Shown here: in pieces, positions 8,613 through 17,611 of the stretch
Layout of the letters: every line of letters starts with the position of its first letter
Numbering within the stretch: the stretch's first letter is position 1
NCBI GenBank assembly: GCA_022711405.1
Contig: JAKLFC010000008.1
Location: 1-64,000, forward strand
Direction of reading: 5' to 3'
DNA: 64,000 bases
Source: Bacteroidota bacterium
GTDB taxonomy: Bacteria > Bacteroidota > Bacteroidia > Bacteroidales > JAGONC01
Translations under genes and position numbers: made by a program
The notes under the pieces: model-generated
Databases searched by the model: none
Told to the model about the DNA's origin: nothing
The model's input: only the letters and a program-made list of their open reading frames with translations

Positions 8613-9716
8613 ATGAAAAAGATCCTGAAAATAGCTGTCATCGTGATCGTTCTGACTGCGTTCCTGGGGACTATCTGGTTCCTTTACAACAAATCCAAGG
8701 CAGAACCGGTTGTTTATGAAACAGCGACACCTTTTGTGACGACCATCATCAAAAAGACTGTGGCTACCGGGTCGGTCGTGCCCAGGAAAGAGATCATCAT
8801 CAAGCCCAAGGTGTCGGGCATCATTGATGAGATCTTCATTGAGGCGGGAGAATATGTGAATACAGGCGATGCCATTGCCCGTATCAGGATCATACCCAAT
8901 ATGGTCAACCTGAACAGCGCAGAGTCAAGACTGTCCAGGGCGAAAATTTCCCTGGAGAATGCAAAGAGGAATTATGACCGTCAGAAACAGTTATATGACG
9001 AAAAGGTCATTTCCAAAAATGATTTCGAACGCTTTGAGCTGGATTATCTCAATGCCATGGAAGAGATGGAATCGGCGGAGAATAACCTGCAGTTGATCCG
9101 CGACGGTCAAACCAGGGATTCCAGCAAGGAGTCGAACACCGTGGTACGGTCAACCATCGCGGGCATGGTGCTGGATGTACCGGTCGAGGTCGGCAGCTCT
9201 GTCATTGAAAGCAATACATTCAACGATGGTACGGCCATCGCGACCGTGGCCGATATGGGAGAGATGATCTTCAAGGGAAACATTGACGAGACCGAAGTGG
9301 GGAAGATCCGGGAAGGGATGGACCTGATCCTGACCATTGGAGCCATCGACCAGGAGAAATTTCATGCCTCCCTGGAGCATATCTCTCCCAAAGGCGTTGA
9401 GGAGAACGGCGCCATTCAGTTTGAGATCCGGGCTGCGGTGGAGCTCAGCGATTCATCTTTCATCCGCGCCGGCTACAGTGCCAACGCCGACATCGTGCTC
9501 GACCGGAAGGACAGTGTCCTGGCGATACAGGAGAGCCTGCTGCAATTTGATAAGGATACCACGTATGTGGAGGTTGAAACCAAACCCCAACAGTTTGAGA
9601 AACGGATTGTCAAAACGGGACTCTCCGACGGCATCAACATCGAGGTGCTGGAAGGCCTTTCAAAGGATGACAAGATCAAGATCAGTAACGGGACGCCCAC
9701 CAATTCACCGAGCTAA
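8613..9716 (+). CDS. Periplasmic adaptor, HlyD/MacA family
   Basis: This 367-residue membrane-fusion protein has an N-terminal anchor (about 5-25), then a barrel-sandwich (lipoyl-like) half-motif with VSGIIDEIFIEAGEYV at about 68-83. An alpha-helical hairpin follows (about 105-170, rich in Lys, Glu, Asn and Leu), then the second lipoyl half and the beta-barrel and membrane-proximal domains. Such adaptors bridge a MacB-type permease to a TolC-like outer-membrane channel. No outer-membrane channel gene is encoded nearby, so one must come from elsewhere if the complex spans both membranes. Last gene of the operon; the convergent next gene begins 90 bases away, and no clear terminator was seen between them. 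Confidence 0.9.
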   Translation: MKKILKIAVIVIVLTAFLGTIWFLYNKSKAEPVVYETATPFVTTIIKKTVATGSVVPRKEIIIKPKVSGIIDEIFIEAGEYVNTGDAIARIRIIPNMVNLNSAESRLSRAKISLENAKRNYDRQKQLYDEKVISKNDFERFELDYLNAMEEMESAENNLQLIRDGQTRDSSKESNTVVRSTIAGMVLDVPVEVGSSVIESNTFNDGTAIATVADMGEMIFKGNIDETEVGKIREGMDLILTIGAIDQEKFHASLEHISPKGVEENGAIQFEIRAAVELSDSSFIRAGYSANADIVLDRKDSVLAIQESLLQFDKDTTYVEVETKPQQFEKRIVKTGLSDGINIEVLEGLSKDDKIKISNGTPTNSPS

Positions 9717-9806
9717 GGCAGTGGCATCAGTGTTTAAAAATTCATTCCTTTGATCTGCAACGTCTTTAAAGGATTTCCCATCCTTACATTCAAAACCGCA
9801 TCTCGG

Positions 9807-12800
9807 TCAGTGTGTGACTGTGATCTGGCTATACCTGACTCCCTGGTCGGTGATGAGTTTTAACAGGTACACACCCTGTGGCCATGTATGGAGATCCAGT
9901 TTAAATTCTTTCTGATGGAGAACACTTTCAGCATGGACCACCTGCCCTGTGATTGAAAGAACCTCAACGCTTCTCATCATCTGATCGCTTTTAATGTAAA
10001 CATAATCTCCGGCTGGATTAGGATAAACGGTTATCCTGTTCTGGTCATCCGGTGTACTCATTCCGACGGGTGTTACCGTCAGTGTAACGGGAATATTGAT
10101 CATTCCGACGTCCGGATCGCTTTCCAGGCGGATATTTCCTGACAGGATGTAGTCCTTTATGGAGAATGCGAGGTCTCCGTGCATGGTCACGGTCATTTCC
10201 TGTTCAGACCATGGCTCAATGGTGCCGTTTCTGGGATCAACCGTAAACCAGGGAAGGAGTCCGGGGAAGGCTAATCCATCCACCTCACTGTTAAAGGTAC
10301 CCAGTAACAGGGTGTTTCCTGTGATCCGGTCGAGGATCCGCAACTCTCCTGCATATGCTTCCTGATTGAATGCCGACAGGTAGATGATATCCGTTGACGG
10401 ATCCCAGGCCATGCCCTGGGCGTAGTTCGCATCGAAGCCGATAGGCCCCAGGTATATAGTTTCCAGCGTTTCAAGGTTAATGCTGTAGGATTCTTTATTG
10501 ACAATGCAATAACTGTACATGGTACCTGACCCGTCAATAGCGCAGTCAATGGCCCCTGGCATTCCGATATCTCCGAGGTCAGTAGCTTCGCCCGTGTTCA
10601 TATCAATGGTGTAGAGAGCTGATCCATCCATATTGCTTGACACACCGTAGAGAACATTTGTCAGCTTATTCACAGCGATTCCCGTCCAGATATGTTCTTC
10701 TCTGGGAACGCATGACCCGATGGATTCTACTTCACCGGTTTCAAGGAAGATCTTTTTAAGTTCAAAATTATCATAGTCAATAACATACATAAAATCTGTA
10801 TGTTTTGAGTCGAAGTCTGCGCCCACGGCAAGAAAATCTACCGGACCGATGAAGTTCTTCAAGGTTAGATCATCCGTATCGAAGGAAAAGAAACGGGTAG
10901 GATCACCCAGCTCAAATCCATAGGCCAGCGATCCTCTGGGCAGATTGTTTGCCTTACCCGATGTGTTATGGTTGACTGAAGGAGCCGGCCCTGCTGACGG
11001 AGGTGTGTTGCTGCGGGGAAACTTACCATCGCTGCGGGGGATGGATATCCGCCCCACAATGGCTGAAATATAGCTTTGCCAGTCCATCGGCCCGTCGCCG
11101 CTGTTAGTGATCTTTATCGTCCTGGTCACGGATTCTCCCTGAGGGGTTGTCGCATTTATTTCAGTGGGATTGACGTTCAAGACCGGAGCCAACAGGCTGA
11201 CATCGTGGGTGGTTGTCTGATCTCCCGTCACCACGAGGCCTGCAAATGAATAGAGGTTATAGCCCGTCTTTTGTACAGTCAGGGTATATTCACCATATAG
11301 AATCGTGTTAAAAGCGTACATACCATTTGTTCCGGTAGTCATGCGGTATGTATAGTCAATGGGACTGTCCTGGCGGGAGGCGGTCACGGTCACCCCATCA
11401 AGTGGAAGATCATTATGGGTGATCGTTCCATTCAGCATTCCGAATAAAGGTCCCTGGATGGTCATGGTCAGGTCGACAGAAGTCGGATCGCATAAGGAAA
11501 TGCTGACATCCGGTTTCAATACGAGCTTTCCCGTCACCGTTGGATTTTCATCTTCATTGATATAACTGCCGTCAAAAATGATATTCACTGTCTGGGAACC
11601 TCCTGCTTCGATCAGGCCCGTGCTGGGCTCGAGGGAGAACCAGGTGGATGATCCTCCCGGGAAGGCAAGGGCGTCGGTCTCTCCCCTGAGATTACCTATA
11701 TATTCGGTATTTCCGCTTACCCTGTCCAAAATGCGCAATTCGCCCGATTCTGTCCAGTTGTTATAAGCTGTGAGGTAAATGATGTCAGTGACAGGATCCC
11801 AGCTCATTCCCTGTGCAAAATTGGCATCGAATCCGATGGATCCCAGCAAGGTTGAAACCGCAGTTGTTTTATCAATTTTATAGGCATTATCCGTTGAGAT
11901 GTCGTAGCCGTACATCTGGCCGGAACCGTCAATAGTGATATCAATGCAAGCATTTATTCCCAGGTTCCCAACCTGTGTGGCGGTACCCGTATTCATGTCG
12001 ATGGTGTAGAGCTGTGACTCGGTCATGCTCCATATCGATGAGACCGCATATAATATATTTGTCGTTTTATCGATCTCCAGTCCTGTCCAGGTATGACCCG
12101 ACACTTTATAGCATTTCCCTATATCCGTAAATGCACCGGTTGTCATATCCACTTTGCTCAGGTGATCGTTGGAGTTGTCGATGATGTACATGAAATCCGT
12201 GTTATAGGCATCAAAGGTTCCTGCGTATGTTCCATTCTTAAAGGTACTGATAGGCAAGGGCGTACCCGGATCATCCGTATCAAAGGAGATAATGTTTCCG
12301 CTCCAGAGATCAAAGGCAAACGCTGTGGATCCTTTTATGCCCCGTGTGGGCTCAGGGGTAGCAGAAGCTTTTACCGGGGCGCGGTCAAGGGAAGCGGCTG
12401 AAGCACCTTTAGGAAAATCACCATTGCTTTTTGGATTAGATGTGCTGCGGGTACTGGACTGGAAGCTGCTGGTCCATGCCAGCGGACCATTGCCTCCATT
12501 GTGAAGGGTGATGGTCTTCTCTGTTGTCAGGCCCACAGGAACAGTTGCCGTCAGTGAGGCAGGATCAACCGATAGGGTCGAATACTTTAATGCGTAATTT
12601 TTGGTGATCGTTTGATCGTAAAGGATGGTAATGCTGTCGAAGAGCACATTGAATCCTTCTTTTTTAATGCTTAACAGGTAGGTCCCTGTCTCTGCGCCGA
12701 CGATGCTGTAATTGCCACCGGCTCCTGTTTGAGCTGTGTATACTCCGCTTTGTGGATTACTGATCGTGACGGCTGCGTCATTCACCGGACTGCCATCGGA

Positions 12801-15548
12801 GAACCTCGTCACCGTCCCGGCAATATTTCCGACCTCCTGACGGTAGATCTTGATATTATCCATTTCCCACACATTGAAGTTGGAGGTGTTGGCACCATGT
12901 ACCCTAAACCGGACATTGAAGATCTTTCCAGCGACGTAGGGCGTTATATTAAATTTCTTCCGGGTGTATTCAAATCCCCGCTGGGTATTTTTGTGAGTAT
13001 AAAGAACCTGCCAATTCTTCCCGTCATAGACCTCCGAGGAAAGGCATTCAAGTGTTTCGACTGTGGAGGGATTCTGAAATTTGACCTCGTACTCAAGCGT
13101 CACATTATCATCGATCTCTCTGGCGTCGAGCGGACGCGTGACGAGCGAAAAGCTGTAATCCAGCACATTAACGGGTCTGAAGTACCACACTTCCGGTTTT
13201 GGATTCCCGTTGGCGGTATTGACGTTCCACTGGATGGTGACCGGATCCAGCTCCCACTCATTGGCAAGGAAGCCAGGATCCCAGCTTTCGCTCAGTGGCA
13301 TCTGGCCAGGTTCCCCCTTGATCCTCATGCTCACCGGTACCTGTTTCAACGGGTTGACTTCATCATCGGTCACGATGCTGATGGTTGACAGGTGGTTTCC
13401 TGTGATGTTATCCGCATCAATGGTCATGTTCAGGTTGATGGTTCCGCCGGCTGGTATAGTGCCATTGGTTTGGCTGAAGGTAATCCAATCCTCAGGGATT
13501 GTGTAGACACTATCGGAAAGTGCGAAGGTCAGGTTGCGGTCCACCCTGTCGGGCTGATAGGTAGATCCATAGCACCAGGTGATGCACTGGGTGGACAGGC
13601 CTCCGGGAGGATTCTGCCAGGCAAATTCATTCAGGATTGTGGGAGAAGCTTCCCGGCTCCAGTACCAGTACCTCATGGTACTGTACGACATGTGCGCAGC
13701 TACAGATACCCAGTAGGTTCCTTCTGCCAGTGTTGCAGGTGTTGGAAGGAATATGTTTACATCGCCTGCCACATCGGAATGAGCTGCGATTGAGTCATAG
13801 GTAAATAAGGCTTCCCCCGGGAAGTTCATCGCATCAGCATAAAAGACTACATCCACAAAGGGCACTTCCCCGTGGATCACATAATTTACATATTCTCCTG
13901 CAGCAAACACATGACTGATATTCCATGTTTCGCCAGCGGGTACGATAAAGTCATCCGCGGCAGCACATATACGCGTGGGTAGATCCGTGACGAAAGTTTG
14001 CGATATAATACCCGTTTCGGCCGATGGATTTCCTGTCTGATCATAATACACCGTTGACCTTTTATGCCCGGGAGCGGCTTCCTGTTTCGAAGCATAATCC
14101 AGTACGACATTGTAATTATGAGAGGTGTTCCCCTTGTTTGTCAATGTGAGTGTTCTCGAGGCGGTTGTGTTGCTCATCATAAGCTGCGATACGGATCCCG
14201 GAGATATCTCCAGATCCTCGCAGGTCGAAGCATTCAATGCTTTATACTCCAGATCATCAATATAGTAAAGAGGTATATCGGTCGGATAATTTTCACTTGT
14301 TCCAGCGAAAAAATTACCTGCCGATACTTGTTTGATCCCATTGAGCCCTGTGGCGCCTACGCTCCACTGCCATGCATGGATCGTTTCCCCGTCAATGATC
14401 AGTTCGGCGGCATCATTGTTCAGATCAATGATATTTTTGACTGATATCCATTGATCATGGGTATAATTGAACGTGGCTGTACTGTAACCGTTTGCATTTA
14501 AAAATCCATCACCATTGGAAGGGAAATACACTTCCATTCCATACATGCTGGAGGAGCTGTTGAAGTCCTGGAGGAGGTTGTAATATCCGCAAAAGCCAGC
14601 TGGAATGTAAAGCTGAAACGAGAATTCGTATTTACCGGTCGTCTTGTTTCCCAGGGGAAGGATCAGGTCAGTGGTGCCTTGCACTTTCGCACTCTTTGAA
14701 CCACTGTACGCGAAGTCGGTGCTTGATTCTGCGTCTTTTTCACCGCAGGGCATCAAATCCCAGGTGGTCCACTGCATCGGTTCCTGGCAGGCGATCTGTC
14801 CCGGTACATCGAACGACTCAAATCCCGTCGCATAGATCCCTGCATTTGAACCCGGAATGATGTACAATGTAATGTTGGGAAAATGATCCATGGGCGTTAA
14901 ATGAATCGGGGGATTGGCCGGGTATAATGTGAAGGTTTGAATGGGATCAAGGGCAATAGCAAGGGTTCTGGCAGGGTGATCCGGATTTAGCGACGAATAA
15001 AACCGGTTTGTAATACTGTAGATAGTAGTATCTTTTTCCCTGTACGTCATAATGACCAGGTTTTTTCCCTGGTAGGTGTAGTGGGTATTCAGGGGAATAA
15101 CTACCTGATTCTTTCCTGACTGAAAGGTCACTTTTCCATCAAAAACCTTGGTAAGGTCGGCTGATGTTATCCAACCACTGCTTAGATCCGTTGAAGCGGT
15201 CTCACCCATGTAAACTTGGATATTTTTATCGGTAAGGGTTTCCGAAAAATCAGCATAATAACCGATTTTAGTGACCTGGTAGCCGGCAGGCAGTCCGATT
15301 TCATCAGCAAAATAGATCGTCTCGCTCAGGCTGCTTTTCCAATAGAAATCAATGGGCGACCGTGGTGATCCTGGAAGTTCAGTGCCGTTTCCAATGTTCA
15401 CAACACTTTTCATTTCTGTAGCTCTGGAATCTGCAGGCCCATTCCATCCCAATTCATGGTCTGACAGTCGTTGGCCTGATGAAGGCAGATTCATTGAAAA
15501 CGTAATGACAAATGCCCATACTGTCGTAAAAAGTAAATTTGATTTCAT
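9807..15548 (-). CDS. 1913-residue T9SS-secreted multidomain protein
   Basis: A signal peptide (about 1-25) is followed by two or more beta-sandwich modules (about 50-440, the second LamG/ConA-like), ASPM/HYDIN-type Ig segments and a discoidin- or MAM-like module (about 745-900). A carboxypeptidase-regulatory-like domain (about 905-990), a propeller-like domain (about 1075-1300), a second regulatory-like domain (about 1375-1460), a second propeller-like domain (about 1540-1760) and a type A T9SS sorting domain (about 1833-1913, with VYPNPAGDY) complete it. The two propeller regions are clear duplicates: both contain YTIDMNTG, an IDGSG-M-Y turn, IGFDANxAQGMxWDP, and GELRILDR. The protein is expected to cross the outer membrane by T9SS and be anchored there. 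No protease or hydrolase active site was recognised; adhesion or matrix binding is an inference. Confidence 0.85.
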   Translation of the reverse strand: MKSNLLFTTVWAFVITFSMNLPSSGQRLSDHELGWNGPADSRATEMKSVVNIGNGTELPGSPRSPIDFYWKSSLSETIYFADEIGLPAGYQVTKIGYYADFSETLTDKNIQVYMGETASTDLSSGWITSADLTKVFDGKVTFQSGKNQVVIPLNTHYTYQGKNLVIMTYREKDTTIYSITNRFYSSLNPDHPARTLAIALDPIQTFTLYPANPPIHLTPMDHFPNITLYIIPGSNAGIYATGFESFDVPGQIACQEPMQWTTWDLMPCGEKDAESSTDFAYSGSKSAKVQGTTDLILPLGNKTTGKYEFSFQLYIPAGFCGYYNLLQDFNSSSSMYGMEVYFPSNGDGFLNANGYSTATFNYTHDQWISVKNIIDLNNDAAELIIDGETIHAWQWSVGATGLNGIKQVSAGNFFAGTSENYPTDIPLYYIDDLEYKALNASTCEDLEISPGSVSQLMMSNTTASRTLTLTNKGNTSHNYNVVLDYASKQEAAPGHKRSTVYYDQTGNPSAETGIISQTFVTDLPTRICAAADDFIVPAGETWNISHVFAAGEYVNYVIHGEVPFVDVVFYADAMNFPGEALFTYDSIAAHSDVAGDVNIFLPTPATLAEGTYWVSVAAHMSYSTMRYWYWSREASPTILNEFAWQNPPGGLSTQCITWCYGSTYQPDRVDRNLTFALSDSVYTIPEDWITFSQTNGTIPAGGTINLNMTIDADNITGNHLSTISIVTDDEVNPLKQVPVSMRIKGEPGQMPLSESWDPGFLANEWELDPVTIQWNVNTANGNPKPEVWYFRPVNVLDYSFSLVTRPLDAREIDDNVTLEYEVKFQNPSTVETLECLSSEVYDGKNWQVLYTHKNTQRGFEYTRKKFNITPYVAGKIFNVRFRVHGANTSNFNVWEMDNIKIYRQEVGNIAGTVTRFSDGSPVNDAAVTISNPQSGVYTAQTGAGGNYSIVGAETGTYLLSIKKEGFNVLFDSITILYDQTITKNYALKYSTLSVDPASLTATVPVGLTTEKTITLHNGGNGPLAWTSSFQSSTRSTSNPKSNGDFPKGASAASLDRAPVKASATPEPTRGIKGSTAFAFDLWSGNIISFDTDDPGTPLPISTFKNGTYAGTFDAYNTDFMYIIDNSNDHLSKVDMTTGAFTDIGKCYKVSGHTWTGLEIDKTTNILYAVSSIWSMTESQLYTIDMNTGTATQVGNLGINACIDITIDGSGQMYGYDISTDNAYKIDKTTAVSTLLGSIGFDANFAQGMSWDPVTDIIYLTAYNNWTESGELRILDRVSGNTEYIGNLRGETDALAFPGGSSTWFSLEPSTGLIEAGGSQTVNIIFDGSYINEDENPTVTGKLVLKPDVSISLCDPTSVDLTMTIQGPLFGMLNGTITHNDLPLDGVTVTASRQDSPIDYTYRMTTGTNGMYAFNTILYGEYTLTVQKTGYNLYSFAGLVVTGDQTTTHDVSLLAPVLNVNPTEINATTPQGESVTRTIKITNSGDGPMDWQSYISAIVGRISIPRSDGKFPRSNTPPSAGPAPSVNHNTSGKANNLPRGSLAYGFELGDPTRFFSFDTDDLTLKNFIGPVDFLAVGADFDSKHTDFMYVIDYDNFELKKIFLETGEVESIGSCVPREEHIWTGIAVNKLTNVLYGVSSNMDGSALYTIDMNTGEATDLGDIGMPGAIDCAIDGSGTMYSYCIVNKESYSINLETLETIYLGPIGFDANYAQGMAWDPSTDIIYLSAFNQEAYAGELRILDRITGNTLLLGTFNSEVDGLAFPGLLPWFTVDPRNGTIEPWSEQEMTVTMHGDLAFSIKDYILSGNIRLESDPDVGMINIPVTLTVTPVGMSTPDDQNRITVYPNPAGDYVYIKSDQMMRSVEVLSITGQVVHAESVLHQKEFKLDLHTWPQGVYLLKLITDQGVRYSQITVTH

Positions 15549-15631
15549 AGCAACTGGTTTATGTTAGAAATTGATCATTCCGAAATCATATCAAGCCACA
15601 TAAGATCCATCCAACTCATGTGAATGTCGGA

Positions 15632-15662
15632 CAAAGTAATTACATGATTGCTTAATGGCAAA
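15632..15662 (-). promoter_or_regulatory. Probable promoter of the 1913-residue protein gene
   Basis: On the minus strand TTTG (15659-15662) and TTACTTTG (15632-15639) are 19 bases apart, matching the Bacteroidota -33/-7 layout except for one base in the -7 box. The box lies about 84 bases before the ATG at 15548. Confidence 0.5.
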
Positions 15663-15734
15663 ATATTGCAGGTAGATAAATGGTGAATCCCTGGAGAGAA
15701 TTCAGGTTAATAGTGGCTTGGGGCTGCCGGTGGA

Positions 15735-17528
15735 TCATATGGCCCGGATGATTTCTTCCAGGTTCTCACCTGCTTGCAGGTTGAGTTTTTTACGGATGTG
15801 GTAACGGTTTGTCTTGAGGGATCCGGGATTGATATTAAAAATTTTTGCGATTTCATGGTTGCTGAGATTGATTTTCAGGTAGGCACATAACCGTATTTCA
15901 TGATCTGTCAGCTCAGGCCCAAGCTGTTTCAACCGGATAAAAAAATCCTTATGAACCTTTTCGAACATACTTTTAAACTGATCCCAGTCTTTATCTGCAT
16001 TATCACTACCGCGGATGATGGTCAGCAGGTTCTTGACGGAATTTTCATCCATGCTGCCACTCTTAAAAAGCCTATGTGTCGTTGATGCGATCTCATTCAG
16101 GATGTCTTTCTTACTGACCAGTTGAAGGGATAGTGTGATGAGCTCCTTGCTTTTACTTTCAATCTCCGCCTGGTGTTTAAATTTTTCCAGTGCATTGATT
16201 TTTTCAGCCGTTTTTATTTTTTCCTGCAGGTTATCGTTGTCAATTTTCTGACGTTTCAGCGATTCCCTCATGTATTTGAAAAACATCAATGCAATCAGGA
16301 TCAATGAAACGATCAAGACCACGTATAAGAGGTTCCTGTTTTTTTGCGATTCGTATTTTTCCAGTAGCAGCTCACGTTCATATTTTTTCTTTTGAAACTC
16401 GATCTCCCACTGAAAATCAGAGATTTTTTTCTGGATTTTTAAATTTAAGATGCTATCGTTCAGGGCGACAGATCTTTTGTAATAATTCAGGGACTCCAGG
16501 TACTCACCCTTCAGTTTTAAAAGATCAGACAGGGCCATATTGGCCTTTTGTTCAGCGCTAATGTAGCCAATATCAGAAAAAATAGACATTGACTTCAGGA
16601 ATGATTCTTTTGCATTGTCGTATTGTTCACGGGTTGCATACCAATGGCCCAGGTTAAACAGGGCTTCTCCGTATAAGCGCCGGTTCCCCAATTGTTTTGC
16701 AAGGGTGATTGCTTTGTAAAGATAGTCGTAGGAGATCGAATGATTGTGCAAGGCCTGGTGTACTGTACCCAGCCTGATAAATATATCGCAAATGACGGCC
16801 GTGTCTCTGATCTGTTCTGTCATGGCAAGAGCTTCCATGAATAGTCGTTCGGCCTGATTGAGTTCATTCTGGCTCATGTATATCGAACCAAGGTTTACTT
16901 TTGCGATGGCATTGCTTCGTATACTCAAACCGTCATTGTTGTTTAATATTTTGGTTTCCTTGGTGAAATATTCAATGGCTTTATCATTCTCGTTCAGCGA
17001 CATGTACACCAGTCCGTATCCATTATAGGCCAGCCATCTCAGGTAGTTAATATTGAGTTTTTCTGCAATCCTCTCAACTTCGGTATAGTACTGCATGGCC
17101 AGGTAGTAATTGTCTTTGGTAAAATAATAATTGCCAATGTTGTTGTCGATCTTTGCCAGAAGGGTATCGTTCCCCTGTCGTTCGGTAATCATTACTGCCT
17201 GATTGCTGTAGAACAGGTTACTATCGTTGTTCTCGAAGTGACCCAGTATTCTGGCTTTAAAGAAGAGGGCCTCTGCTATGCTATTGCTGTCGTCAATCTG
17301 CCGTGCCAGCTGCAGGGCTTCCGAAGAGAGCAGCAGGTTTTTATCCTTCTCCCTCCAGAAGCCTGTATCCAGGACGGTAAAGATTTCGTTCAGTTTTTGT
17401 TGGTATTCAAGGGAATATTCACTCTCCGGATGTTTTTTATTTACAAGGAAACACACAACCAGAACGCACGTTACCAACGAAATAACGATGCCTATCGTCC
17501 ACTGCCAGTGGTGTTTGTTCATCCGCAT
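15735..17528 (-). CDS. Membrane TPR regulator with LuxR-type DNA-binding domain
   Basis: This 597-residue protein has an N-terminal membrane helix (about 8-27), eight or so tetratricopeptide repeats (about 35-370), a second membrane helix (about 396-416), a coiled coil (about 417-480) and a C-terminal helix-turn-helix of the GerE/LuxR class (about 535-597, with LTDHEIRLCAYL and the recognition helix near NPGSLKTNRYHIRKKL). This layout is common in Bacteroidota: the TPR part is periplasmic and senses or scaffolds, and the HTH is cytoplasmic. There is no phosphoreceiver or kinase domain. It sits between two genes for giant exported proteins in the same direction, 83 bases after the upstream gene, so it may control those or other surface proteins. 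The target is unknown. Confidence 0.88.
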   Translation of the reverse strand: MRMNKHHWQWTIGIVISLVTCVLVVCFLVNKKHPESEYSLEYQQKLNEIFTVLDTGFWREKDKNLLLSSEALQLARQIDDSNSIAEALFFKARILGHFENNDSNLFYSNQAVMITERQGNDTLLAKIDNNIGNYYFTKDNYYLAMQYYTEVERIAEKLNINYLRWLAYNGYGLVYMSLNENDKAIEYFTKETKILNNNDGLSIRSNAIAKVNLGSIYMSQNELNQAERLFMEALAMTEQIRDTAVICDIFIRLGTVHQALHNHSISYDYLYKAITLAKQLGNRRLYGEALFNLGHWYATREQYDNAKESFLKSMSIFSDIGYISAEQKANMALSDLLKLKGEYLESLNYYKRSVALNDSILNLKIQKKISDFQWEIEFQKKKYERELLLEKYESQKNRNLLYVVLIVSLILIALMFFKYMRESLKRQKIDNDNLQEKIKTAEKINALEKFKHQAEIESKSKELITLSLQLVSKKDILNEIASTTHRLFKSGSMDENSVKNLLTIIRGSDNADKDWDQFKSMFEKVHKDFFIRLKQLGPELTDHEIRLCAYLKINLSNHEIAKIFNINPGSLKTNRYHIRKKLNLQAGENLEEIIRAI

Positions 17529-17584
17529 ATGTACCAGTAAGCCGGGATCTGGTCACTTTCCCGGTATGAAACGCTTCCTACTGG

Positions 17585-17592
17585 CAAAGGTA
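17585..17592 (-). promoter_or_regulatory. -7 box before the TPR/LuxR gene
   Basis: TACCTTTG on the minus strand fits TAnnTTTG exactly, 56 bases before the ATG at 17528 and inside the 83-base gap after the upstream gene. No good -33 TTTG was found, so independent transcription is possible but not certain. Confidence 0.4.
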
Positions 17593-17611
17593 TGATTTTT
17601 CGGTAACCGGA

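Noticed and set aside
12729..13388. Plus-strand frame of 219 residues inside the 1913-residue gene
   Set aside because: It is a shadow of the minus-strand gene, with no signal, domain or promoter.
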